A stretch of DNA of 64,000 nucleotides, taken from positions 124,001 through 188,000 of the forward strand of contig CBDCZF010000012.1 in assembly GCA_965224225.1 (NCBI GenBank), written 5' to 3'. Source of the DNA: CAJQQK01 sp965224225. Lineage in GTDB: Bacteria; Pseudomonadota; Alphaproteobacteria; Rhizobiales; Hyphomicrobiaceae. The position numbers and the translations under genes are program-made. Below the pieces are notes generated by a model. The model saw nothing but the letters and a program-made list of their open reading frames with translations. It had not been told where the DNA came from and did not search any database. Positions 35,678 to 44,791 of the stretch are shown here, one piece after another (position 1 is the stretch's first letter; the number at the start of each line of letters is the position of its first letter).

Positions 35678-37305
35678 TCAGGCGGCCGCGCGAACCGATT
35701 GCGCGCGCTCGACCCAGGCCCGGATTTTGTCGAGTTCGGGCGGTGGGCTGTCGCGCAACACGCGCTGGCCATCGGATGATTGGGCGAATTTCAAGACTGC
35801 CGCCATTGCTTCGCCGGGATCGGCTTCGGCAATCGTCTCGAGCGATGTCAGCCCCGCGCCGACGAGCAACTGTGCGTGACCTCCGCGCAAATCGGGGATT
35901 GTGCAGACCAACCTCGCCTGATGCTGCCAATCGGTGATGGTCTGAGGCTTGATGTGGCGGACGGCGAGCTTGTTGGCGCTTTCGGTGGCATCTGCATCGA
36001 GCAGATCCTGGACGGTCTTGATGCCGATCGCTTCCAGGCGGGCCGCCGTCTTGGGCCCGATCGACGGCGCTGCCTCGACTTCATCATGATTGGCAAGATA
36101 GTAGCGTGGCGGGCGCGTCGCCGGCTCGTCCCTTGCGTTGTCCTGCGGTTTGGCCTCTGCTTCGATCTCCGGTTTGACTTCCTGTCGTACCTGGGCCCGG
36201 TCATGGAGGCGCGCGAGATTGTCCGGTTCGGCAGTCTCGGGTTTGCGCTCAGGGGCCGCTTGTTCCGGTTCATTGGCAGTGGCTGCCATCGGCAGCTTTG
36301 CCAGTCGGTCCGGCTTGGCGACCTTCGGGAATTGGCCCTGAGCCAACGGCGGTGCTGTTAGGCGCTGACGGCGCTGCTCTCGACGCGCTCCGTCTCGTGG
36401 TTCGCGGACTTCACGCGCATACAACTCAGCGACCTGCCGGTCGTCTTCCGGCAAATTGTCGACGACGGTGCCCGTCGTCATGAGTTCATCGTACATCGCC
36501 TCGACCTGGCGCCGGTCTTGCGCATCGGCAAGTTTGCGCACGACCCATTTCACGGGGATCTCGAGGGCGCTGATCACGGTCTTTGCGGTCAGCGACACCT
36601 CCGGTGGTTCGACGCCGGCTTCTTCGATGGCACGGTCGAGCAAGTGGGCGTGGCCGAGGGCTGCATAGGCGAGCAATTCACCGACCCGCGCGCGACAAAC
36701 CCGCATCGAGACCGGCCGGTGGATCCGAGACGCCGAGGTCGAAATTGTAATGGGCGATCAGCGTTTCGTAGTGAACGTGAGACGTCTCGGCACCCTGGAT
36801 GACGTGCTCTTGGACCCAGTCGTCGCCGCGACCTGGTCGTGATTTCGGGCAAAGGCTTGTTTGCCTGCTTCGCCCAAAGCGCATCGTAGGATTTGGAAAT
36901 GCTCCACTCGACCGCCCGGTGAATATTGTTCTCAGCGGTCGACTGGGCGGTGTGAAAGGGATGGATTGGGTCGGTATAGTAGTGGCTCATGACGCCGGCC
37001 GCCCACACCGCCTCCTCCCAGGAGCGTGACTTGAGTGCGCGCACCAGCATGGCATACCAGCCGGCCGCCTTTTCCGGTGCTCCGCCCCAGAAATTATCGC
37101 CGACGTGCAGGACGTGGTTCCTGAAGTCCTTGAATTCCTTGTCGGGCGCCTTGGAGCCGTCGAGATAGGTCTCGCACTGGCTGAGGAACAGCCGTCGCCA
37201 GCCGTCCGCCTGTTCGTTTTCGAGGAAGCGCAAGGCATCTAGTGCCAGTTTGTGGTGAGTACCGTTGGCGTGGGCGGCGTAGACGATACGGAAAAGAAGG
37301 TTCAT
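35678..37305 (-). pseudogene. Phospholipase C-like/DUF4332 protein gene broken by two frameshifts
   Basis: Three overlapping minus-strand frames together spell one protein of about 540 residues. The first (ATG 37305, to about 36835) carries a zinc-phospholipase C-like domain (YAAHANGTHHKLALDALRFL, GVMSHYYTDPIHPFHTAQST). The second frame continues GDDWVQEHVIQGAE and HYETLIAHYNFDLGVSDPPA. The third (from about 36700) continues VGELLAYAALGHAHLLDRAI through a basic linker to a C-terminal helix-hairpin-helix DUF4332 domain (APSIGPKTAARLEAIGIKTV). Both shifts are in the same direction (one extra base each), at about 36830 and 36700. Either a recent pseudogene or assembly indels; the coding sequence is otherwise well preserved. 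Confidence 0.75.
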
Positions 37306-37452
37306 GGTGCCCTCCGAGGCGGGACTGTCCCATCAATTGTCCAAGTACTGGCACGTCGGGTGATTTTAAGCTGAGTCGCCCGGGCGCCGCGAGGCATTGA
37401 CGTTTGGGCTGTGCACGCTTGCTCTGATTGCTGGTCAAAACCGGACCGTGGA

Positions 37453-38406
37453 ATGGAATATCTCTGGATTGTCATTTCGATTTGCGCGGCGTTCCTTCAG
37501 GCCGTGCGGACTGCCGCCCAGAAGACGCTCAACCAGCGCATGTCCAACCTGGGCACGACCTATGTGCGCTCGGTGTTCGGTCTGCCGATCATGCTGGCAG
37601 CGCTCGCGGTGCTGCATTTCTACTGGATCAGCGCCGTCCCGCGTCCCGACCCCGCCTACCTGTTGTTCACCGGCCTTGGCGCTGCAGCCCAGATCTTCGC
37701 GACCATGGCGCTGATCTACATGTTCAAATTGCGCAACTTCGCGATCGGTACGATGCTCACCAAGGTCGACATCCTGATGACTGCGATCATTGGTTCGCTA
37801 CTGTTTTCCGAAAGCCTGTCGGGGCCGGGCATGACGGCGCTGATCGTCGTCGTGATCGGCGTGCTCATGATGACGATTGGCAAACTCGGCCTCGGTACAC
37901 TTGCCGGTGGTGGGGAAGGACTTGCTGCAACCATACTTGGCAAGTCGACGCAGGTCGCCCTGCTGTGCGCGCTGCTCTTCACGTTCTCCTATCTCTTCCT
38001 GCGCGAGGCGACGCTGGTGATGGCACCACTGGATGGTGCAGAGGTGCCCGACGGGCCGGCCGGCGCCTTCTGGCGTGGCGCCTGGACGCTGGTGATCGCA
38101 ACGTTGATGCAGATCGTCGCCGTCGGCCTCTGGCTGTGGCGCGCCGAGCCCGACCTTTTCGGCCAACTGTGGCCCAACCGGCGGATCGCGACGTTCATCG
38201 GCTGCACCAGCGCGGTCGGCTCGTTTGGCTGGTATACCGCCTTTGCCATGCAGAACGCGTCTTATGTGCGTGCTGTTGGCCAGGTCGAGGTCGTGTTTAC
38301 GCTGTTGATCGCCTGGTTCTACTTCCGCGAACGCATCACGGCGCTCGAGTTTCTAGGGATCGTGGTGACCGTCGCCGGCGTCCTGATGTTCCGGCTGTTC
38401 GGTTAG
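37453..38406 (+). CDS. EamA/DMT-superfamily transporter
   Basis: 317 residues from ATG 37453. Ten hydrophobic segments in two repeats, with EamA-like blocks: GLGAAAQIFATMALIYMFKL and GTMLTKVDILMTAIIGSLLF in the first half, and AMQNASYVRAVGQVEVVFTL, FRERITALEFLGIVVTVAGV in the second. Drug/metabolite exporters of this type move amino acids, sugars or other small molecules across the inner membrane; the substrate cannot be told. It precedes hemB by 84 nt on the same strand and may be cotranscribed. Confidence 0.87.
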   Translation: MEYLWIVISICAAFLQAVRTAAQKTLNQRMSNLGTTYVRSVFGLPIMLAALAVLHFYWISAVPRPDPAYLLFTGLGAAAQIFATMALIYMFKLRNFAIGTMLTKVDILMTAIIGSLLFSESLSGPGMTALIVVVIGVLMMTIGKLGLGTLAGGGEGLAATILGKSTQVALLCALLFTFSYLFLREATLVMAPLDGAEVPDGPAGAFWRGAWTLVIATLMQIVAVGLWLWRAEPDLFGQLWPNRRIATFIGCTSAVGSFGWYTAFAMQNASYVRAVGQVEVVFTLLIAWFYFRERITALEFLGIVVTVAGVLMFRLFG

Positions 38407-38490
38407 GGAAATGCCGCCGACGGCTTCGCATTGGCTGCTTTCCGCGATATGCTGCGCGGGCAACAACATGAAGCTAGGTCCCATCGTTCC

Positions 38491-39525
38491 ATGAAAGTCA
38501 TCCGCGTTCCCGGCACCACCACGCCCGCGCAGCCCTCAGCGCGCAGTTTTCCGACCGTTCGCATGCGGCGAAACCGCCAGACCGACTGGTCACGCCGGCT
38601 GGTTGCCGAGAACGTTCTGACGCCTGCTGACCTGATCTGGCCGATCTTCGTTACCGAGGGGGCAAATCTCCGTGAACCGGTCGCCTCGATGCCGGGCGTC
38701 GACCGCATTTCGGTCGATCTCGTCGCCGCCGCCGTTGATGAGGCGCTATCCCTCGACATTCCGGCCATCGCGATTTTCCCCAATACGTCTGCTGAAAAAC
38801 GCTCGGAAGATGCAGCCGAAGCGTTCAATTCAGATAACCTGGTGTGCCGGGCGGCACGAGCCATCCGCGATGGCGGCTATGACATCGGTGTGGTCTGTGA
38901 TGTAGCACTTGACCCATATACGAGCCACGGCCATGACGGCCTGATGCAGGGCGATGAAATCGTCAACGACATGACGCTGGAAGCGCTGGTCCGCCAGAGC
39001 CTCGTGCAGGTCGAGGCAGGCTGCAATGTCATTGCGCCGTCCGACATGATGGACGGCCGTGTCGGCACGATCCGCCAGGCGCTCGACAACGCCGGCCACC
39101 AGGGCGTGCAGATCATGGCTTATGCGGCCAAATATTCCTCGGCCTTTTACGGACCGTTTCGTGACGCGATCGGCTCATCGGGTGCGCTCAAGGGCGACAA
39201 GCGCACCTACCAGATGAACCCGGCCAACTCCGACGAAGCCTTGCAGGAGATCGCGCTTGATATCGCGGAGGGTGCCGACATGGTGATGGTCAAGCCCGGC
39301 ATGCCCTACCTCGACATCATCCGCCGCATTCACGATACGTTTGCCGTGCCGACCTTCGCCTACCAGGTCTCAGGCGAATACGCGATGCTCGAGGGTGCAG
39401 CGCGCAACGGATGGCTCGACGGCGACCGTGTCATGCTCGAGAGCCTGATCGCCTTCAAGCGCGCCGGCGCGGCAGGCGTCCTGACCTATTTCGCACCGCG
39501 CGCCGCCCGTGCGTTGCGGGGCTGA
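38491..39525 (+). CDS. hemB: Delta-aminolevulinic acid dehydratase (porphobilinogen synthase)
   Basis: 344 residues from ATG 38491; earlier in-frame ATGs give no recognisable extension. Joins two 5-aminolevulinate molecules into porphobilinogen in haem synthesis. Schiff-base lysines K214 (AYAAKYSSAFYGPFR) and K268 (MVMVKPGMPYLD) are present. The metal site reads CDVALDPYTSHGHDG: the three-Cys zinc site is replaced by Asp/Ala residues, typical of the Mg2+-dependent enzymes of alphaproteobacteria. Full length. In the same window as the ccm genes but not in an operon with them. Confidence 0.96.
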   Translation: MKVIRVPGTTTPAQPSARSFPTVRMRRNRQTDWSRRLVAENVLTPADLIWPIFVTEGANLREPVASMPGVDRISVDLVAAAVDEALSLDIPAIAIFPNTSAEKRSEDAAEAFNSDNLVCRAARAIRDGGYDIGVVCDVALDPYTSHGHDGLMQGDEIVNDMTLEALVRQSLVQVEAGCNVIAPSDMMDGRVGTIRQALDNAGHQGVQIMAYAAKYSSAFYGPFRDAIGSSGALKGDKRTYQMNPANSDEALQEIALDIAEGADMVMVKPGMPYLDIIRRIHDTFAVPTFAYQVSGEYAMLEGAARNGWLDGDRVMLESLIAFKRAGAAGVLTYFAPRAARALRG

Positions 39526-39664
39526 GCGGGCTGCTCCCGGATCAGCGTTGTGCCGGCAAGCAAACAAGCAAACGTTCGACTTAATCCGATGGTAGCGATA
39601 ACCTGATTGGATGCGCCGACGCGTTGCCGGCGCTTTTCTGTGCCAGCTTGGGGTTCAGCCACAG

Positions 39665-40411
39665 ATGACGGAACAGCAAAAGAACTTTCCCGAGTTCTAC
39701 GTGACCTCCGCCCAGCCGTGCCCCTATCTGAAGGACCGGCTTGAGCGCAAGTTATTCACGCATCTGACCATCGACAAGCCGGCGGTCCTGATCGACAATC
39801 TCCTGAAAGGCGGCTTCCGGCGCAGCCAGAACATTGCCTATACGCCGTACTGCGAAGGCTGTCAGGCCTGCGTCTCCGTGCGCGTGCTTGTTGATGAATT
39901 CCGACCATCGCGCAACATGCGCCGCATTCAGGCGGCCAATCGCGATCTGGTGGCAACCCGCCATCCGCCGCGCCCGACAACCGAGCAGTATCATCTCTTC
40001 CGTGACTATATCGGCCATCGCCATGGTGACGGTGGTATGGCCGACATGTCGGTGCTCGATTATGCGCAGATGGTGGAAGACTCCGTCGTCAACACGTTCG
40101 TGACGGAATACCGCCAGCGCACACCGCTGGCCGAGGAGGATGCACCCTCGGTTCCCGGAACGCTCTATGGCGCAGCGTTATGCGACCGTCTCTCGGACGG
40201 CATTTCAATGGTCTACAGCTTCTACGACATCGATGCTGTCGCGCGCAGTCTCGGCACCTTCACGATCCTCGAGCACATCGACTATGCCCGCTCCCTCGGC
40301 CTGCCATACGTCTATCTCGGCTACTGGATCTCGGGCTCGCGCAAGATGCGCTACAAGACCCGTTTCAAACCGCAGGAACGGCTAGGGCCCAACGGCTGGG
40401 AACGCGAATAA
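39665..40411 (+). CDS. bpt: Aspartate/glutamate leucyltransferase (Bpt, ATE family)
   Basis: 248 residues; ATG 39665 gives the usual family N-terminus (PEFYVTSAQPCPYLKDRLER, FTHL). An ATG at 39611 is in frame but atypical. Key features are the N-terminal cysteine motif YTPYCEGCQACVSVRV and the C-terminal block GLPYVYLGYWISGSRKMRYK. It attaches Leu from tRNA to proteins with N-terminal Asp/Glu, marking them for ClpS/ClpAP (N-end rule). Followed by a terminator hairpin. Confidence 0.93.
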   Translation: MTEQQKNFPEFYVTSAQPCPYLKDRLERKLFTHLTIDKPAVLIDNLLKGGFRRSQNIAYTPYCEGCQACVSVRVLVDEFRPSRNMRRIQAANRDLVATRHPPRPTTEQYHLFRDYIGHRHGDGGMADMSVLDYAQMVEDSVVNTFVTEYRQRTPLAEEDAPSVPGTLYGAALCDRLSDGISMVYSFYDIDAVARSLGTFTILEHIDYARSLGLPYVYLGYWISGSRKMRYKTRFKPQERLGPNGWERE

Positions 40412-40413
40412 GC

Positions 40414-40440
40414 AACCGCGCATTCTGCGCGGTTTGTGAT
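40414..40440 (+). terminator. Terminator hairpin after bpt
   Basis: Perfect 9-bp stem AACCGCGCA / TGCGCGGTT with loop TTC directly after the bpt stop, followed by TGTGAT. The T-run is weak, but the T's of the stem itself pair with A's, as in bidirectional terminators. Confidence 0.5.
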
Positions 40441-40462
40441 AGGGCATATGGCTGCGCCCATT

Positions 40463-40492
40463 TTGACAATCGTAACCATCGACGAGTAGGCT
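40463..40492 (+). promoter_or_regulatory. Candidate sigma-70 promoter of ppk2
   Basis: Consensus -35 TTGACA (40463-40468) and a weaker -10 TAGGCT (40487-40492) at 18-nt spacing. The start would be near 40499, giving a leader of about 34 nt before the ppk2 ATG at 40533. Confidence 0.45.
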
Positions 40493-40532
40493 TTTCCGTT
40501 AGGGAATTTACATACACAGGTGTCGGACGGTT

Positions 40533-41516
40533 ATGCACGACGAAAAAGACGTTGTAGTTCCGCTGGTTGACATGGTGGCCGCAGAACAAAGCTCCGGCGG
40601 GCCAATTCCAGCCAACGAGGAAGACCAGGAGATTAGCAGGGCCCATCACCTTGCCGAGATGCGTCACGACAAGGACGCCATCCGCCGGATCTTCGAGACC
40701 GGCGAATACCCCTACAAGCGCAAGATCTCGCGCAAGTCCTATGAGCGGCACAAGGCGGAACTGCAGGTCGAACTCCTGAAAGTGCAGGAGTGGGTCAAGC
40801 AGACCAACCAGAAGATCGTCATGCTGTTTGAAGGCCGCGACGCGGCCGGCAAGGGCGGCACGATCAAGCGTTTCACCGAGCACATGAACCCGCGCGGCGC
40901 CCGCGTTGTCGCCCTCGAAAAGCCGACCGAGCGCGAGAAGTCGCAGTGGTACTTCCAGCGCTACATTGAGCAGTTGCCAGCCGGTGGCGAAATCGTGCTG
41001 TTCGACCGCTCCTGGTATAACCGTGCCGGCGTCGAGCGCGTCATGGGCTTTTGCAGTCCCAACGAATATCTCGAATTCATGCGCGAGACGCCCGAGATCG
41101 AGCGCATGATGGTCAGGAACGGCATCATCCTGTTCAAGTACTGGTTCTCGGTGACCCGCGAGGAGCAGTTGCGCCGCTTCAAGTCACGCGAGGACACGCC
41201 GCTCAAGAAGTGGAAGCTCTCGCCGATTGACCGCGTCTCGATCGACAAATGGGATGATTACACCGAAGCCAAGGAGGCGATGTTCTTCTACACCGACACC
41301 GCCGATGCACCGTGGACGATCATCAAGTCCGACGACAAGAAGCGCGCCAGGTTAAACTGCATGAAGCATTTCCTGGCCTCGTTGCCCTATCCGGAAAAGG
41401 ACGAGCATGCCGTTGGCGGCCCGGACCCGCTGATCGTCGGCAGCACGGATCATGTGATTGGCCGCTCGGAGCACATCCTCGGCAAGAGCCTGCATCCGGA
41501 GAACCGGAAGGTTTGA
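40533..41516 (+). CDS. ppk2: Polyphosphate kinase 2 family protein
   Basis: 327 residues. The N-terminal ~60 residues are a charged extension; the PPK2 domain starts at KRKISRKSYERHKAELQVEL. Walker A is GRDAAGKGG (residues 101-109), Walker B/DRSWYN lies in VLFDRSWYNRAGVERVMGF, and the lid module is RRFKSREDTPLKKWKLSPID. PPK2 enzymes phosphorylate NDP or NMP using polyphosphate; class I (NDP to NTP) is the best fit for this length and the long N-terminus. Predicted cytoplasmic. Its own promoter and terminator-like element make it a single-gene unit. Confidence 0.94.
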   Translation: MHDEKDVVVPLVDMVAAEQSSGGPIPANEEDQEISRAHHLAEMRHDKDAIRRIFETGEYPYKRKISRKSYERHKAELQVELLKVQEWVKQTNQKIVMLFEGRDAAGKGGTIKRFTEHMNPRGARVVALEKPTEREKSQWYFQRYIEQLPAGGEIVLFDRSWYNRAGVERVMGFCSPNEYLEFMRETPEIERMMVRNGIILFKYWFSVTREEQLRRFKSREDTPLKKWKLSPIDRVSIDKWDDYTEAKEAMFFYTDTADAPWTIIKSDDKKRARLNCMKHFLASLPYPEKDEHAVGGPDPLIVGSTDHVIGRSEHILGKSLHPENRKV

Positions 41517-41539
41517 CGGGGGTGAGCAGCCGGTTTTTT
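41502..41539 (+). terminator. Candidate terminator overlapping the ppk2 stop
   Basis: AACCGG (41502-41507) pairs with CCGGTT (41530-41535) followed by TTTT. The loop is long (22 nt) so the stem is weak, but the T-run is good. Confidence 0.35.
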
Positions 41540-41650
41540 GGTTGTGCAAATAGTAAACACGCGTGTGAGCTACTTGCAGGTGCCATAACCTAGCGCGCTC
41601 TTTCTGGGTGCGCTAATCTCCGCACGTCGTAAAGCGTGCTGGACCCTATC

Positions 41651-44647
41651 ATGATGCAGTTATTGCCTAAATCGGCAGCGACACTTGTCTTGTCGATGCT
41701 CGGCCTTTTCATGCTGTGCGTTGTGCCGGCATTCGCTGCTGCCAAGCGAGTGGCCTTGGTGATCGGTATCGAGAAGTATGACTTTCTCAGCCCCCTTGCC
41801 AATCCGCGCCGGGATGCCAAAGCGATTGCCGACCGGCTCGCGAAGTTCGGCTTTGACGTTTCGTTCCACGAGGATCTCGACCACAAATCGTTCCAGCGCG
41901 CCCTTCAGACCTTCAAGAGACAATCCGAAGGTGCCAAGGAAGCAGTCGTCTTTTATTCCGGCCACGGCATGGAAGTGTTCGACGCCGAGGATCGCAGCAT
42001 AAATGTCCTGGCCCCGAAAGATGCCGAAATCGGTTGCATCGAGCGCCAAGGCATTTCGACAATTCCCCTGCGCTCGATCCAGAGCGCAATTCGCGATGTA
42101 CCAAACAAACTCCTGTTGTTCGACGCCAGCCGGGAAAATCCCTATCGCAGCTGCCGGGCGCTGCAGACGCGAGCGGGTGCGGTTGCATCCCGCGGCAGTG
42201 GATTTCGCGATGTTGGCATCTTGGCCAGCCGTGGAACAGCGATGCTCCTGGCGCTGGCGGCAGCACCGGGCAATCTCGCCTCGGACGGCACATACGAGGG
42301 AAATTCGCCATTCGCCGCGGCACTATTGGCTGAATTCGAAGACGGGCAGGCGCAAGTCTCGAGCCTGCTCGGTCGCGCTGCAACCCGGGTGCGCATAGCG
42401 TCGAATTCAGCCCAGCAGCCCTGGACCCGGTCAGCTGGCTCCCTCAACATGTGTCTCCAGGGGCGGGACTGTGCAGCTGCTGCCCAAACGGCGGGGCGTC
42501 CGGCTGCACCAAGTACCGAGCCGGCACAGGCGCCAGCCAGCGTCCAGTTGCGCGAGGCACATTTCCTTGCCCGCGTCGCAGAAGACCTCATCAAGCAGGG
42601 TCGCCCGGTGGATGCCGCCCTCATTGCGCTCGAAGGCATGCCGGATCAGACCGAAGGTCGAAACCGTCCCTACGTCTCGGAGTTGACCGACGCCCTCGTC
42701 AAAAGCCTGGGTCTGATCCGCGAGACCACCGTACTCAAGGGGCACGACGGCGGTGTCACGGGTGCTGCATTCGCCCCTGACGGGCGGCGTGTCGTCACCG
42801 CTTCGCAGGATGAAACGGCGCGGATCTGGGATCGGACGACCGGCGCCGAGATCGCCGTGCTCAAAGGCCATGGCGACGTCGTCACGAGTGCCGCGTTCAG
42901 TCCTGACGGCCGGCTCGTTGTCACGTCCTCGGATGACGGCACGGCACGATTGTGGAATGCCGCGACGGGCGCCGAGACGGCCGTCCTCAAGGGGCATGGC
43001 GGCAGCGTCTGGAAAGCTGCGTTCAGCCCCGACGGTCGGCGCATCATCACCGCCTCCGACGATGGCACGGCCAGGCTTTGGGATGCTGCGACCGGGGCTG
43101 AGACGGCCGTGCTCAAGGGCCATGAGGGTGGCGTTACGAGCGCCCAGTTCAGCTCCAACGGCCGGCGTATCGTCACGGCTTCGGATGACGGTACGGCCAG
43201 GCTCTGGGCCACTCAGACGGCCACCGAGACGGCGGTGCTCAAGGGCCATGAAGGGGGCGTGTGGAGTGCCGCATTCAGCCCCGACGGCCGGCGTATCGTC
43301 ACGGCCTCCGACGACGGCACGGCCAGGCTCTGGGCTGCCAGCATGGGCAGTGAGACGGCCGTTCTCAAGGGCCATGGCGGCGGCGTGACGAGCGCCCGCT
43401 TCAGTGCTGACGGCCGGCGCGTCGTGACCGCCTCCGACGATGGCACGGCCAGGCTTTGGGCCGTTGCGACCGGCGCCGAGATTACCGTCCTCAAGGGGCA
43501 TGGTGCCGGCGCCTGGAGCGCGGCATTCAGCCCCGACGACAGCTTCATCGTTACGGCCTCGGACGACGGCACGGCCAGGATCTGGCACGCCGCTGCGAGC
43601 GCCCGTGCCACGGTGCTCAAGGGCCACCAGGGCGGCGGTGTCACGAGCGCCGCCTTCAGCCCCGATGGCCGGCGCATCGTCACGGCCTCGCGGGACCGGA
43701 CGGCCAGGCTCTGGGATGCGGCATCCGGCACCGAGACGGCCGTACTCGAGGGCCATGACGGCGGCATCTGGCAGACCGCCTTCAGTCCCGATGGCCGGCG
43801 CATCATCACCGCCTCTGACGATGGCACGGCCAGGCTCTGGGCTACCGCATCCGGCGGCCAGACGATGGTGCTCAAGGGCCATGGCGGCGGTGTCGCGAGC
43901 GCCGCCTTCAGCCCCGATGGCCGGCGCATCGTGACCGCATCCGACGACGGCACGATCAGACTATGGGATGCTGCGAACGGCTTCGCGATCGCCGTGTTCA
44001 AGGGCCACGGCGGCGGCGTCACCAGCGCTGCGTTCAGTCCCGATGGTCGACGCATTGCGACAGCCTCGCGGGACCGGACCGTCAGGCTCTGGGATGCTTC
44101 GAGTGGTGTCGTGCTGGCCGACTACAAAGGCCACACTGGCGGGGTGACGAGTGCCGCCTTCAGCCCCGACGGCCGTCGTGTCGTTTCGGCATCGGACGAC
44201 GGTACGGCCAGGCTGTGGAATGTGGGAACCGCCACCATGATTGCCGTGCTCAAGGGTCACGGCGACGGTGTCACGAGCGTCGCTTTCAGCCCCGACGGCC
44301 GGCGCATCGTGACCGCCTCGGCAGACGGCACGGCCAGGCTCTGGGATGGCACGAGCGGCGCCGAGACGGCTGTCCTCAAGGGCCATGGCGGCGGCGTCTG
44401 GAGTGCGTCGTTCAGCCCCGACGGCCGGCGCATCGTCACCGCCTCGTGGGACCGGACCGCCAGGCTTTGGGATGCCTGGCAATCGACCCAGCACCTTGTC
44501 GGCCACGCCAAGAAGATCGTGCCCCGCTGCCTCGCACCAGACCAGCGCACCCGCATCTATGCCGCCTACATCGCTGCCACACCACCGAGGCCGGACTGGT
44601 GCGATACCATGCAGAAATGGCCGTACCATAAGCCGCAGGCGAATTAG
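41651..44647 (+). CDS. Exported caspase-like (C14) domain fused to 14 WD40 repeats; catalytic Cys replaced by Ser
   Basis: 998 residues from ATG 41651 (a GTG at 41636 is in frame). Signal peptide at about 10-31 (TLVLSMLGLFMLCVVPAFAA). A caspase-fold domain (about 33-250) opens with KRVALVIGIEKYDFLSPLAN, and has the catalytic-type histidine H105 (VVFYSGHGMEVFD). At the nucleophile position, usually DACRxNP, it reads FDAS160RENPY, so Cys is Ser. A linker (about 280-360; EDLIKQGRPVDAALIALEGM) leads to 14 WD40 repeats (VLKGH...FSPDGRRIVTASDDGTARLW), enough for two seven-bladed propellers. Probably a periplasmic scaffold or inactive protease. Upstream of the sulfation-type cassette, same strand, 144-nt gap. 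Confidence 0.9.
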   Translation: MMQLLPKSAATLVLSMLGLFMLCVVPAFAAAKRVALVIGIEKYDFLSPLANPRRDAKAIADRLAKFGFDVSFHEDLDHKSFQRALQTFKRQSEGAKEAVVFYSGHGMEVFDAEDRSINVLAPKDAEIGCIERQGISTIPLRSIQSAIRDVPNKLLLFDASRENPYRSCRALQTRAGAVASRGSGFRDVGILASRGTAMLLALAAAPGNLASDGTYEGNSPFAAALLAEFEDGQAQVSSLLGRAATRVRIASNSAQQPWTRSAGSLNMCLQGRDCAAAAQTAGRPAAPSTEPAQAPASVQLREAHFLARVAEDLIKQGRPVDAALIALEGMPDQTEGRNRPYVSELTDALVKSLGLIRETTVLKGHDGGVTGAAFAPDGRRVVTASQDETARIWDRTTGAEIAVLKGHGDVVTSAAFSPDGRLVVTSSDDGTARLWNAATGAETAVLKGHGGSVWKAAFSPDGRRIITASDDGTARLWDAATGAETAVLKGHEGGVTSAQFSSNGRRIVTASDDGTARLWATQTATETAVLKGHEGGVWSAAFSPDGRRIVTASDDGTARLWAASMGSETAVLKGHGGGVTSARFSADGRRVVTASDDGTARLWAVATGAEITVLKGHGAGAWSAAFSPDDSFIVTASDDGTARIWHAAASARATVLKGHQGGGVTSAAFSPDGRRIVTASRDRTARLWDAASGTETAVLEGHDGGIWQTAFSPDGRRIITASDDGTARLWATASGGQTMVLKGHGGGVASAAFSPDGRRIVTASDDGTIRLWDAANGFAIAVFKGHGGGVTSAAFSPDGRRIATASRDRTVRLWDASSGVVLADYKGHTGGVTSAAFSPDGRRVVSASDDGTARLWNVGTATMIAVLKGHGDGVTSVAFSPDGRRIVTASADGTARLWDGTSGAETAVLKGHGGGVWSASFSPDGRRIVTASWDRTARLWDAWQSTQHLVGHAKKIVPRCLAPDQRTRIYAAYIAATPPRPDWCDTMQKWPYHKPQAN
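42731..44480 (+). repeat. Fourteen tandem ~125-nt repeats encoding WD40 motifs
   Basis: Units of about 42 codons (average 125 nt) follow each other without interruption. Phrases such as CTCAAGGGCCATGGCGGC, TTCAGCCCCGACGGCCGG and GACGGCACGGCCAGG recur with few changes, so the repeats are close at DNA level, not only as protein. This implies recent duplication or ongoing gene conversion and a risk of copy-number change or assembly collapse. Confidence 0.9.
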
Positions 44648-44791
44648 GCGGGGGTGGTGTCGGGGACGGTAGTGTGACTGGATGGACGTGCGGTTTCGCT
44701 GGTCCGAATTCCTCCAACGGAAATTTAACCGTCTTGCGCGAGACTCAAGCCCGAGTAGTGCAATTGTACCCCCGAGTCTGCGTAAATCGAC

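Noticed and set aside
36589..37305. Frameshifts as programmed recoding
   Set aside because: No slippery heptamer or downstream structure is evident at either site, and two shifts in the same direction are needed.
42731..44480. Long open frames on the opposite strand and shifted frames across the WD40 region
   Set aside because: They arise from the repetitive, GC-rich WD40 codons and repeat the same period; no start signals.
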